Below are positions 1 to 8,032 of a stretch of 10,666 nt of DNA, piece after piece. The notes below the pieces were generated by a model. That model was not told where the DNA came from and did not search any database. It was given only the letters and a program-made list of their open reading frames with translations. This stretch comes from Candidatus Avoscillospira stercoripullorum (GTDB lineage: Bacteria > Bacillota > Clostridia > Oscillospirales > Oscillospiraceae). Within the stretch, counting starts at the first letter, position 1; every line of letters starts with the position of its first letter. Made by a program: the position numbers and the translations under genes. The DNA is taken from contig DVGD01000234.1 of the NCBI GenBank assembly GCA_018712905.1, forward strand, positions 1 to 10,666. Reading direction: 5' to 3'.

Positions 1-6
1 ACTGAG

Positions 7-13
7 AAAGGAG
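7..13 (+). promoter_or_regulatory. Ribosome binding site of dnaE
   Basis: The sequence AAAGGAG lies seven bases before the ATG at 21 and fits the Bacillota Shine-Dalgarno consensus. It supports that ATG as the dnaE start, so the gene is complete at its 5' end. Its promoter is not in the window. Confidence 0.8.
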
Positions 14-20
14 CCTCCCC

Positions 21-3000
21 ATGTCCTTTGTCCACCTCCATCTCCATACGGAATATAGCCTCCTGGACGGCGTGTGCCGCATTCGCGACCTGATGGAGCG
101 GGTCAAGGAGGTGGGGCAGGAGGCCGTGGCCATCACCGACCACGGCGTCATGTACGGCGTCATCGACTTCTATAAGGCAGCCAAGGCGGCGGGCATCAAG
201 CCAATCATCGGCTGCGAGGTCTATGTGGCGCCCCGCAGCCGCCACGACCGGGTGCACGGCGTAGACCAGGAGGCAAACCACCTGGTGCTTTTGTGCGAAA
301 ATGAGACGGGCTACCAGAACCTCAGCTACATGGTCTCCCAGGGCTTCATCGACGGCTTTTACGGCAAGCCCCGGGTGGATTTAGAGCTTCTCCGGCAGTA
401 CCACGAGGGAATCATCGCCCTTTCGGCCTGCCTGGCTGGACGGGTGCCCCAGCTCCTCATGGCTGGCGACTATGAGGCCGCCAAGAAGGCGGCGCTGGAG
501 CTTTCGGAGATCTTCGGCGCGGAGCACTTTTATCTGGAGCTTCAGGATCACCGCCTGCCGGAGCAGCGGGAGGTGAATCTGGGCATTCTCCGCATTGCCC
601 GGGAGACTGGACTTCCCCTGGTGGTCACCAACGACGCCCACTACCTCCGCCGGGAGGACAGCCGCACCCAGGATGTCCTCATGTGCGTGCAGATGGGCAA
701 GACCGTGGACGATCCCAACCGCCTGAAATTTGAAACCGACGAATTCTATGTGAAATCCGAGGAGGAGCTGCGGGAGCTGTTCCCCGACCAGGACGAAGCC
801 TTCTCCAACACCGTGGACATTGCGGCGCGGTGCAACGTGGAATTCACCTTCGGAAAATACCACCTGCCGGAATTTCAGCTGCCAGAGGGCTATACGTCCC
901 TCTCGTACTTGAAGGAGCTCTGCGACCAGGGCTTTGAGGAGCGCTACCGGGGCAAGCACCCGGAGTACCGCCAGCAGCTGGAATATGAAATCGAAATGAT
1001 TGAGAAAATGGGCTTTACCGACTATTTTCTCATTGTCTCGGATTTTGTCCGCTACGCCAAGAGCGTGGGCATTCCTGTGGGACCCGGCCGCGGCAGCGCC
1101 GCAGGCTCCATGGTGTCCTATACCCTCCACATCACCGACCTCGACCCCATGGAATACAGCCTCTATTTCGAGCGGTTCTTGAACCCCGAGCGCATCTCCA
1201 TGCCCGATATCGACATGGACTTCGGCGACACCCGCCGGGGCGAGGTGGTGGACTATGTGCGCAAAAAGTATGGCGACGACCACGTGGCGCAGATTGTCAC
1301 CTTCGGCACCATGGCCGCCCGGGGTGCCATCCGGGACGTGGGGCGGGCGCTGAACTTTACCTATGCCGAAACCGACGTGGTGGCCAAGCTGGTGCCCACC
1401 ATGCCCTTGCACATCACCCTGGCCGAAGCCCTCAAGGTCTCGCCCAAGCTCAAGGAGATGTACGAGAACGACAGCCGGGTCAAGGAGCTCATCGACACGG
1501 CACAGGCTTTGGAGGGCATGCCCCGCAACACTTCCACCCACGCTGCCGGCGTGGTCATCACCCGACTGCCGGTGTACCACTATGTGCCCCTGTCCACCAA
1601 CGACGATACCATTGTCACCCAGTATACCATGACCACCCTGGAGCAGCTGGGACTGCTCAAAATGGACTTTTTGGGACTTCGCAACCTGACGGTCATCGAC
1701 GACGCCGTCCAGGACATCCGTGCGCGGGAGCCGGACTTTTCCATGGAGACCATTCCCGCCGGAGATCCGGCCACCTTCGCCATGCTGGGAGAGGGGAAGA
1801 CCTCGGGCGTGTTCCAGCTGGAGTCGGCGGGCATCACCGGCGTGTGCGTGAACATGCGCCCCCAGTCCATCGAGGATCTCACGGCCATCGTGGCGCTCTA
1901 CCGCCCCGGCCCCATGGATTCCATCCCGCGGTTTATCCAGTGCAAGTTCCACCCCGAAACGATTCAGTATAAGCATCCGCTCCTCGAGCCGATTTTAAAG
2001 GTCACCTACGGCTGCATCGTCTACCAGGAGCAGGTCATCGAGATCTTCCGCCGCCTGGGCGGCTTCAGCCTGGGACAGGCGGACAACATGCGCCGCGCCA
2101 TCTCCAAGAAGAAGCAGGAGGTCATCGTTTCCGAGCGCCAAGCGTTCATCTACGGCGATGAGAGCCGAAACATCCCCGGCGCCATCGCCAACGGCGTGCC
2201 CGAGAAGACCGCCCAGGCCATCTACGACGAGATTCTCGACTTTGCCAACTACGCCTTCAACAAAGCTCACGCCGTGTGCTATGCCAAGGTGGCCTACGAC
2301 ACGGCCTATTTAAAGTGCCACTACCCCAAGGAGTACATGGCCGCATTGATGACCTCGGTGCTTGACAGCGCCGTGAAGGTGGCCGAGTACATGGCCGAGT
2401 GCAAGGATCTGGGGATTTCTGTGCTGCCGCCGGACTTAAACCAATCCACCGCCCACTTCACCGTGGTGGAAGAGGGCATCCGCTTCGGCCTGGCGGCGGT
2501 AAAGAACATCGGCCGCGGCTTTATTGACAAGGTCGTGGAGGAGCGCAAGCGGGGCGGCGCCTACCGGAGCCTGGAGGACTTCTGTGCCAGAATGTACGGC
2601 ACGGAGCTCAACAAGCGCGCCATGGAAAACCTCATCAAGTGCGGCGCCTGCGACTGCTTCTCCCTGCGCCGCAGCCAGCTCCTGGCCGTCTACGAGGCGG
2701 TGATGGACGCCGTCGCCCAGTCCCGGCGGCGGAATGTGGAGGGGCAGATGGGACTCTTTGACACCGGCAGCAGCGAGCAGCCCGGCGGGGTGGCCGTGCC
2801 GGTGCCGGAGCTTCCCGAGATTGCGCCCCAGGAGCGCATGGCCATGGAGAAGGAGGTCACAGGGCTCTACCTCTCCGGCCACCCTATGGATGGCTATCGC
2901 AGCCAGCTCCGCGCCCGGGGCGTGGCGGCCATCGGCGAAATTCTCACCTGCTTTGAGGAGGGAGAGGATACCTACGCCGACAGCCAGAATGTGCAGATCG

Positions 3001-3482
3001 CGGGAATCATCCAGCAGATGAAGATGAAGACCACCCGCAACAATACCATTATGGCCTATGTGACCTTGGAGGACGACACCGGGGACATGGAGCTTTTGGC
3101 CTTCTCCAGCGCCGTGGAGCGCTACAGCAGCCTTTTAAGCACCAACACCGCTGTGGTGGTGGCCGGACGGATCTCCGTGCGGGACGAGAAGGCGCCCCAG
3201 CTCATTGTCAACCAGGTCTATGCCATCGCCGACTTCACCGGCGGCGCGCCCCAGGCCGTGCCCCAGGAAAAGCCCCGGCGGCTCTACCTGCGCCTGCCCT
3301 CGGAGGAGAGCCGGGCGTGGCGGCGAGTGCGGCCGGTGCTCAATATGTTCCCCGGCCAGACGCCGGTGGTGCTCTATTTTCAAGAGCCCGGCATCAAGCG
3401 AAAGGGCTTTTGCCTCCCCGAAGAGGATCTGTTGAAGGAGCTGCGGGAGATTCTGGGAACGGAAAACGTGGTGTGCCAGTAG
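21..3482 (+). CDS. dnaE: DNA polymerase III alpha subunit (DnaE)
   Basis: Family C polymerase that extends DNA at the replication fork in the cytoplasm. The 1153-residue length is normal for DnaE. An N-terminal PHP domain (about 1-210) shows a seemingly full metal-site set: H7, H9, D16, H41, E66, H87, C137, D205 and H207. The palm carries PDIDMDF with D398 and D400, and KMDFLGL with D549; these match the three catalytic aspartates of E. coli DnaE (D401, D403, D555). A helix-hairpin-helix region follows at about 820-900. QMGLFD at 909-914 is a good beta-clamp binding motif. An OB-fold lies near 990-1075. There is no inserted exonuclease domain, so it is DnaE and not PolC. In Bacillota with both enzymes, PolC usually does the bulk of synthesis and DnaE extends primers; whether PolC is present here cannot be told. 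The stop is TAG, with no clear terminator after it. Confidence 0.97.
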   Translation: MSFVHLHLHTEYSLLDGVCRIRDLMERVKEVGQEAVAITDHGVMYGVIDFYKAAKAAGIKPIIGCEVYVAPRSRHDRVHGVDQEANHLVLLCENETGYQNLSYMVSQGFIDGFYGKPRVDLELLRQYHEGIIALSACLAGRVPQLLMAGDYEAAKKAALELSEIFGAEHFYLELQDHRLPEQREVNLGILRIARETGLPLVVTNDAHYLRREDSRTQDVLMCVQMGKTVDDPNRLKFETDEFYVKSEEELRELFPDQDEAFSNTVDIAARCNVEFTFGKYHLPEFQLPEGYTSLSYLKELCDQGFEERYRGKHPEYRQQLEYEIEMIEKMGFTDYFLIVSDFVRYAKSVGIPVGPGRGSAAGSMVSYTLHITDLDPMEYSLYFERFLNPERISMPDIDMDFGDTRRGEVVDYVRKKYGDDHVAQIVTFGTMAARGAIRDVGRALNFTYAETDVVAKLVPTMPLHITLAEALKVSPKLKEMYENDSRVKELIDTAQALEGMPRNTSTHAAGVVITRLPVYHYVPLSTNDDTIVTQYTMTTLEQLGLLKMDFLGLRNLTVIDDAVQDIRAREPDFSMETIPAGDPATFAMLGEGKTSGVFQLESAGITGVCVNMRPQSIEDLTAIVALYRPGPMDSIPRFIQCKFHPETIQYKHPLLEPILKVTYGCIVYQEQVIEIFRRLGGFSLGQADNMRRAISKKKQEVIVSERQAFIYGDESRNIPGAIANGVPEKTAQAIYDEILDFANYAFNKAHAVCYAKVAYDTAYLKCHYPKEYMAALMTSVLDSAVKVAEYMAECKDLGISVLPPDLNQSTAHFTVVEEGIRFGLAAVKNIGRGFIDKVVEERKRGGAYRSLEDFCARMYGTELNKRAMENLIKCGACDCFSLRRSQLLAVYEAVMDAVAQSRRRNVEGQMGLFDTGSSEQPGGVAVPVPELPEIAPQERMAMEKEVTGLYLSGHPMDGYRSQLRARGVAAIGEILTCFEEGEDTYADSQNVQIAGIIQQMKMKTTRNNTIMAYVTLEDDTGDMELLAFSSAVERYSSLLSTNTAVVVAGRISVRDEKAPQLIVNQVYAIADFTGGAPQAVPQEKPRRLYLRLPSEESRAWRRVRPVLNMFPGQTPVVLYFQEPGIKRKGFCLPEEDLLKELREILGTENVVCQ

Positions 3483-3514
3483 CGCCGGCGGCGGGGGAAA
3501 ATTCATAATTGGTC

Positions 3515-3543
3515 TACAAATTACCACTGCATTATGCTATAAT
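3515..3543 (+). promoter_or_regulatory. Extended -10 promoter for the lipoprotein/two-component run
   Basis: The only sizeable intergenic gap (3483-3584) is AT-rich in its second half, unlike the surrounding coding DNA. It holds TGCTATAAT at 3535-3543, a perfect extended -10 element (TGn plus TATAAT). At 17-base spacing the -35 position is TACAAA (3515-3520), a weak match to TTGACA, which is typical of extended -10 promoters. Transcription would start near 3550 and leave a leader of about 35 bases. A small palindrome, GCATTATGC (3529-3537), abuts the -10 and could be an operator or chance. The promoter probably drives the seven genes downstream. Confidence 0.7.
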
Positions 3544-3570
3544 TCTAATTTGAATGAATATCCCATTTGG

Positions 3571-3578
3571 AAAGGAGG
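3571..3578 (+). promoter_or_regulatory. Ribosome binding site that fixes the lipoprotein start
   Basis: AAAGGAGG sits six bases before the ATG at 3585. A TTG at 3567 is in the same frame and gives a longer reading, but it lies upstream of this site and would add Arg-rich residues before the signal peptide. The ATG at 3585 is therefore the start. Confidence 0.85.
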
Positions 3579-3584
3579 CGGCGT

Positions 3585-4922
3585 ATGCCCACATGTAAGC
3601 GACTTGTTTGTCTGTTGGGCTTGGTGGGGCTTTTGGCCATCCTGTCGGGCTGCTTTGTCCAGTCCACCGAGGAGCTCTATGCGCTGCCCCGGCAGTCCGA
3701 TGTCTATTACGACCTCCAAAACGCCATTGACGCGGCGCTTCCCGCCGACGCTGCCTTCTCCGGCCCTCTCACCGGCTCCAACCAGCAGGCGGTGCAGCTG
3801 GCCGACCTGGACGGCGACGGAGAGGATGAGGCGCTGGTCTTTGCCAAAACCAGCGGTGCCAAGCCGCTGAAAGTCTATATTTTCGACGATGTCTCCGGTT
3901 CCTTCTCCCTGGCCACGGTCATCGAGGGGGACGGCACCGCCTTTGATGCGGTGGAGTACGTCTCCGTGGACGGAAACCCCGGCCTGGAGGTGATTCTGGG
4001 CAGGCAGCTGAGCGACCAGATTTTGCAGTCGCTGAGCGTCTACGCCTACGGCGAGGGACGCATGGCCGAGCTGATGAACACCAGCTATACCGAGTTCAAG
4101 GTGGTGGATCTCAACAGCGACGACCATCAGGACGTGCTGGTGCTGCGCCAGGATCCAGAGGGACGCACGGCGGTGGCGGAGTATTACACTGATCAGAACG
4201 GCCTCATGGAGAAAACCGCCACGGCATCTCTTGCCAAGGAAATTGACAGCATCGAGCGCATCACCACCGGCTTTGTGACCACCGATGTGCCGGGCGTCTT
4301 TGTCACCAGCAGCAGCGGGGAGGATACTCTGGTCACCGACGTGCTGCTCTTCCGGGGACAGACGTTTTTGAACCCCACCGTCTCGCCGGAGAGCGGGCTG
4401 AGCACCCAGATGGTGCGCAGCTACCTGGTCTACGCCACGGACATTGACGAGGACGGGCTGGTGGAGCTCCCCACCCTGGTGGCGCTGCCCAGCGTGAGCA
4501 ACGAGGGCACCTACTGGCTGGTGGAGTGGTACGAGCTCCACACCGACGGCACGCACACGAAAAAAATGACCACCTTCTACCACAACGCCGGCGGCTGGTA
4601 CCTGACCATTCCCGAGGCCTGGGCGCAGCAGCTCACCGTGGCACGCACGGCGGAGGAGAACGGGGTATGGCGCTATACCTTCTCCCGCTGGATCGAGCGG
4701 GACACCACGCCGGAGGAGATCATGAGCATCTACGTCATTTCCGGCGAGGATCGGCTCAAGCTGGCCGAGAGCCAGGGACGGTTCCTCCTGGCAGAAAAGG
4801 GCGAGACGGCCTACGCCGCCTCCCTGGGAGAGAGTGCCCTGGCAGGCAGCCTCACCGAGGAGACCGTCCGCGCCATGTTCCACTTTATCCGCACGGACTG
4901 GAACTCAGGAGACATCATGTAA
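3585..4922 (+). CDS. Surface lipoprotein with FG-GAP/VCBS-like repeats
   Basis: A 445-residue protein with a clear lipoprotein signal peptide: positive residues (K5, R6), a hydrophobic stretch from about 7 to 20, then the lipobox LSGC with the lipidated cysteine at 23. It should be exported and anchored to the outer face of the membrane. Three segments carry Asp-rich calcium-loop motifs of FG-GAP/VCBS beta-propeller type, each followed by a hydrophobic strand: DLDGDGEDE at 74-82, DLNSDDHQD at 175-183 and DIDEDG at 286-291. No catalytic motif is visible. The response regulator starts 11 bases downstream and its ribosome binding site overlaps this gene's stop, so the two are almost surely co-transcribed. 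It may be an accessory sensor or ligand-binding partner of the kinase, or an output of the pathway; this is inference. The exact function is unknown. Confidence 0.85.
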   Translation: MPTCKRLVCLLGLVGLLAILSGCFVQSTEELYALPRQSDVYYDLQNAIDAALPADAAFSGPLTGSNQQAVQLADLDGDGEDEALVFAKTSGAKPLKVYIFDDVSGSFSLATVIEGDGTAFDAVEYVSVDGNPGLEVILGRQLSDQILQSLSVYAYGEGRMAELMNTSYTEFKVVDLNSDDHQDVLVLRQDPEGRTAVAEYYTDQNGLMEKTATASLAKEIDSIERITTGFVTTDVPGVFVTSSSGEDTLVTDVLLFRGQTFLNPTVSPESGLSTQMVRSYLVYATDIDEDGLVELPTLVALPSVSNEGTYWLVEWYELHTDGTHTKKMTTFYHNAGGWYLTIPEAWAQQLTVARTAEENGVWRYTFSRWIERDTTPEEIMSIYVISGEDRLKLAESQGRFLLAEKGETAYAASLGESALAGSLTEETVRAMFHFIRTDWNSGDIM

Positions 4923-4933
4923 GGAGCAAAGCC

Positions 4934-5620
4934 ATGAAGAAAGTTTTGATACTCGAAGATGAAGTGAGCATCCGCAGCTTTGTTGTCATCAACTTAAAGC
5001 GCGCCGGCTACGAGGCCATTGAGGCCGGCACCGGCATGGAAGCCCTGGAGCAGCTCAAGAACAACCCCGACGTGGGCGTGGCCATTCTGGACATCATGCT
5101 GCCCGACATCGACGGCTTTGAGGTCTGCCGCAACATCCGCGCCACGGACAAGCAGATCGGCATTATCATGCTCACCGCCCGCAGCCAGGAGATGGACAAG
5201 GTCACCGGACTCATGACCGGTGCGGACGACTATATCACCAAGCCCTTTTCTCCCGCCGAGCTCACCGCCCGGATCGACGCCCTGTACCGCCGCGTGGGCG
5301 GGGACGCCGTGCCCGACGCCGTGGAGCTGAGCCAGGGACCCTTCGTCCTCAATACCCGCAACCGCACCCTGGACAAGTCCGGCCGCCGGATCAAGCTCAC
5401 CCAGGTGGAGTATGCCATCATGAAGCTCTTCATGCAAAACCCCGGCCGCGCCCTCTCCCGGGAGGATATTCTCGCGGCAGTCTGGGGAAGGGATTACGAC
5501 GGCGAACTCAAAATCGTGGATGTGAACATCCGCCGCCTTCGCATCAAGATCGAGGACGACACGGCCAACCCCACCTATATCACCACCGTCTGGGGCTTCG
5601 GCTACAAGTGGGGCGCGTAA
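4934..5620 (+). CDS. OmpR/PhoB-family response regulator
   Basis: Two-component transcription regulator of 228 residues, the usual size for the family. The receiver domain (about 1-120) has the acidic pair E8/D9, the phosphoacceptor D53 in ILDIMLPDIDG, T81 and K103 in ITKPF, so all key residues are intact. A winged-helix DNA-binding domain fills about 130-228 and ends in the family signature YITTVWGFGYKW. The ATG at 4934 is preceded by TAAGGAG with about seven bases of spacing; longer in-frame readings run back into the lipoprotein gene and are not credible. The cognate histidine kinase follows after 28 bases. Its targets are unknown; regulation of its own operon would be typical. It resembles PhoP/WalR-type clostridial regulators, but I would not give it a specific name. 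Confidence 0.95.
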   Translation: MKKVLILEDEVSIRSFVVINLKRAGYEAIEAGTGMEALEQLKNNPDVGVAILDIMLPDIDGFEVCRNIRATDKQIGIIMLTARSQEMDKVTGLMTGADDYITKPFSPAELTARIDALYRRVGGDAVPDAVELSQGPFVLNTRNRTLDKSGRRIKLTQVEYAIMKLFMQNPGRALSREDILAAVWGRDYDGELKIVDVNIRRLRIKIEDDTANPTYITTVWGFGYKWGA

Positions 5621-5633
5621 ATCGCCCGAAGAG

Positions 5634-5639
5634 AGGAAG
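5634..5639 (+). promoter_or_regulatory. Ribosome binding site supporting a CTG start of the kinase
   Basis: AGGAAG stands nine bases before the CTG at 5649. An in-frame TGA at 5640-5642 closes the frame upstream, and no ATG, GTG or TTG lies in frame between it and 5724. This site therefore points to the CTG as the start codon. Confidence 0.55.
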
Positions 5640-5648
5640 TGAGCCGGC

Positions 5649-7073
5649 CTGAAGACCTTCAAGAAGCTCACCGGCATTGAGCGCCGGTGGATATTCAATA
5701 ACGTCAGCCTGGTCATCGCGCTGGTGGTCTTTTTCGTGGTGATTTTTTCGGTGTCCTTCTCCATTTACTGCTATTCCAACCTGCGGGTTGGCCTGGAGGA
5801 AAAGGCCAAGACCACCACAGACTTTTTCGGCAATTATATCAGCCAGAGCTATAATGAATACTATCAGTCCTGCATCCGCTTTGCCCAGACCTTTGAGGAG
5901 AAGAACAATTTAGAGCTTCAGTTCATCTCCACCAGCGGCAAGATCGTCGCCTCGTCCTATGGCCAGTGGGCGGGACAGGCGCCGGAGACGTCGGACATTG
6001 CCGACGCCATCGCCACCGGAGAGATCTCCCATTTTATGGGGCGAAATCCCCACACCGGCGAGCGGATTCTGGCTGTTTCCAGCCCCATGATCTATGTCAA
6101 CGGCGAGGTCATCGGCGTTCTTCGGTATGTGACCAGCCTTCGCAATGTGGACAAGCAGATTGTCATGGCCGTGGGCATCGCGGTGCTCCTGGGCATCTTG
6201 TTCATCGCCTTTGTGCTCTATTCCAGCCGCTTTTTCATCCGCTCCATTCTCGAGCCCGTCTCGGAGATCACGGCCACGGCCAAGCGAATCGCCTCGGGCT
6301 CCTACGGCGCACGGATCCAGAAGCACCAGGACGATGAAATCGGCGAGCTGGCCGACACCATCAATGATATGTCCGCCAAGATCGCCCAGTCGGAGAAGAT
6401 GCAGTCGGAGTTTATCTCCTCGGTGTCCCACGAGCTGCGCACGCCCCTCACGGCCATCACCGGCTGGGGTGAGACCATTCTCTCCGCCGACCAGATCGAC
6501 CCGGCGGAGACCCGCCGGGGCATGGTCATCATCCTGCGGGAGGCGCGGCGGCTCACGGGCATGGTGGAGGAGCTTTTGGAGTTCACCCGCATGCAGGACG
6601 GCCGCTTCACCCTCAACATGGAGGAGGCAGACCTCCGCGCAGAGTTTGAGGACACGGTCTTCATGTATGGAAGCCGCCTCCAGCAAGAGGGAATTACCCT
6701 GGAATACGAGGAGAACGACGAGGAAATCCCCGAGATTCCCTGCGACGTCTCCCGCATGCGCCAGGTATTTCTCAACATTTTAGACAACGCTGCCAAGCAC
6801 GGCGGCGAGGGCAAGCGCATCACCGCCTCCATCCACCATGAGGGAAGCAATGTGGTGGTGCGCATCCGGGACTTTGGCCCCGGAATCCCCGAGGAAGAGC
6901 TGCCCCATGTGAAGATGAAGTTTTATAAGGGCAGCTCCAAGGCGCGGGGCAACGGCATCGGCCTTGCGGTGTGCGAGGAGATCGTCACCATGCACGGCGG
7001 CACCCTCACCCTGGAAAATGCGCCCGGCGGCGGCACCCTTGTGACCATTTCTCTCCCCACGGGAGAAGAATAG
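5649..7073 (+). CDS. Membrane sensor histidine kinase (HAMP, HisKA, HATPase_c)
   Basis: Partner of the preceding response regulator, 474 residues if read from the CTG at 5649. Order: short basic cytoplasmic tail (KTFKK, ERRW), first membrane helix about 19-42, extracytoplasmic sensor region about 45-168 that looks like a PDC/Cache-type fold, second membrane helix about 171-195, HAMP about 196-248, then the kinase core. The H-box SVSHELRTP carries the phosphorylated His261. The N-box has N376 and N380, DFGPGIP begins at D408, and GNGIGLAV begins at G434. All motifs are intact. Unlike WalK it has no intracellular PAS domain between HAMP and H-box. Start choice is the odd point: the first conventional codon in frame is GTG 5724, which would cut away the basic tail and a third of the first helix. 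The stop lies 8 bases before the next gene. The signal sensed is unknown. Confidence 0.93.
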   Translation: MKTFKKLTGIERRWIFNNVSLVIALVVFFVVIFSVSFSIYCYSNLRVGLEEKAKTTTDFFGNYISQSYNEYYQSCIRFAQTFEEKNNLELQFISTSGKIVASSYGQWAGQAPETSDIADAIATGEISHFMGRNPHTGERILAVSSPMIYVNGEVIGVLRYVTSLRNVDKQIVMAVGIAVLLGILFIAFVLYSSRFFIRSILEPVSEITATAKRIASGSYGARIQKHQDDEIGELADTINDMSAKIAQSEKMQSEFISSVSHELRTPLTAITGWGETILSADQIDPAETRRGMVIILREARRLTGMVEELLEFTRMQDGRFTLNMEEADLRAEFEDTVFMYGSRLQQEGITLEYEENDEEIPEIPCDVSRMRQVFLNILDNAAKHGGEGKRITASIHHEGSNVVVRIRDFGPGIPEEELPHVKMKFYKGSSKARGNGIGLAVCEEIVTMHGGTLTLENAPGGGTLVTISLPTGEE

Positions 7074-7081
7074 AGGAAATC

Positions 7082-8032
7082 ATGAATAAAGAGACAAATA
7101 CACAGGAAAAATTCAAAACCATGATCGGCGGCCAAGCGCTCATCGAGGGCATCTTGATGCAAGGCCCCAAAAAGAAGTCCATTGTGGTGCGCGGCCCTGA
7201 GGGGCTGGTGGTGAAGACCGAGCCATTGAAGGCGCCCAAGGATCGCTATCCCATTTTGGGCTGGCCGCTCATCCGCGGCGTGGTAAACTTCGCCGGCAGC
7301 ATGGTCAACGGCGTCAAGGCGCTGATGTACTCTGCTTCCTTCTTCCCGGAAGAGGAGGACACCCAGCCGTCCAAGTTTGACCAGTGGCTGGAGGACAAGA
7401 TCGGCAGCGAGAAGATGGAAAAGCTGGTGATCTACGTGGCCGCCGTGCTGGGCATTGCCTTCTCGGTGGGACTTTTCATCCTCCTGCCCACGTTCCTGGC
7501 CGGCCTGGTGCCGGGAATCCATGGAAACTACCTCCTGCGCAACTTGGTGGAGGGCTTTTTGAAGATCTTCCTCTTCCTGGGCTATATGATTCTCATCTCC
7601 CGGATGAAGGACATGCGCCGGGTCTTTTCCTACCACGGCGCCGAGCACAAGACCATCCGCTGCTATGAGGCGCGGCTGCCCCTCACCGTGGAGAATGTGC
7701 GCCCCATGACCCGGCTCCACCCCCGCTGCGGCACCAGTTTTTTGCTGGTGGTCATCTGCATCAGCATCCTCTGCGGCACGCTCATCCGCGCCGACAATAC
7801 CTTTGTCCGCATGGGCCTGCACCTTTTGATGCTGCCCGTCATCGTGGCCATCAGCTATGAGTTTAACCGCCTGGTGGGACGGTATAATAACGGCCTCACC
7901 CGGATCCTCACGGCGCCGGGCATGTGGATGCAGCACTTTACCACCAATGAGCCCGACGACTCCATGATCGAGGTGGCCATCCGGGCTTTGGAGGAGGTCA
8001 TTCCCGAGGAAGCGGGGACGGATCAATGGTGA
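7082..8032 (+). CDS. DUF1385 (YqhQ-like) membrane protein
   Basis: A 316-residue member of the DUF1385 family, annotated elsewhere as putative metal-dependent enzymes and related to B. subtilis YqhQ. It shows the family's N-terminal block GGQALIEGILMQGP at 16-29, the conserved YHGAEHKT at 184-191 and the LHPRCGTSF block with H213 and C216. These His, Glu and Cys residues could bind metal, but that is inference. Hydrophobic segments lie near 115-145 and 158-175, just after the LHPRCGT block (about 219-235), and near 245-265, so it is an integral membrane protein. The ATG at 7082 follows GAGG with five bases of spacing. It ends in a 7-base overlap with prmC, a pairing common in clostridia. The biochemical function is not established. 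Confidence 0.93.
   Translation: MNKETNTQEKFKTMIGGQALIEGILMQGPKKKSIVVRGPEGLVVKTEPLKAPKDRYPILGWPLIRGVVNFAGSMVNGVKALMYSASFFPEEEDTQPSKFDQWLEDKIGSEKMEKLVIYVAAVLGIAFSVGLFILLPTFLAGLVPGIHGNYLLRNLVEGFLKIFLFLGYMILISRMKDMRRVFSYHGAEHKTIRCYEARLPLTVENVRPMTRLHPRCGTSFLLVVICISILCGTLIRADNTFVRMGLHLLMLPVIVAISYEFNRLVGRYNNGLTRILTAPGMWMQHFTTNEPDDSMIEVAIRALEEVIPEEAGTDQW

Noticed and set aside
381..1976. Long antisense open frame (531 codons) opposite dnaE
   Set aside because: Its codons are in register with dnaE codons, so antisense stops would need TTA, CTA or TCA in dnaE, which are rare in this GC-rich codon usage. The product is low-complexity, rich in His, Gly and Val, and fits no family. The dnaE call is certain.
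3483..3500. GC-rich run after dnaE (CGCCGGCGGCGGGGG) as a terminator
   Set aside because: CGCCGGCG is a loopless palindrome and the following sequence has an A-run, not a T-tract, so no intrinsic terminator can be drawn on the + strand.
3537..4883. Antisense open frame (448 codons) opposite the lipoprotein gene
   Set aside because: It is in the same codon register as the sense gene and arises from codon bias; its start is not backed by a signal peptide or domain.
4526..4933. Possible 136-residue N-terminal extension of the response regulator
   Set aside because: It overlaps the lipoprotein gene in another frame, is Arg/His-rich nonsense, and the ATG at 4934 has a proper ribosome binding site and a standard receiver N-terminus.
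6923..8026. Antisense open frame (367 codons) opposite DUF1385
   Set aside because: Register shadow of a well-supported family protein, with His/Gln/Asp-rich low-complexity product.
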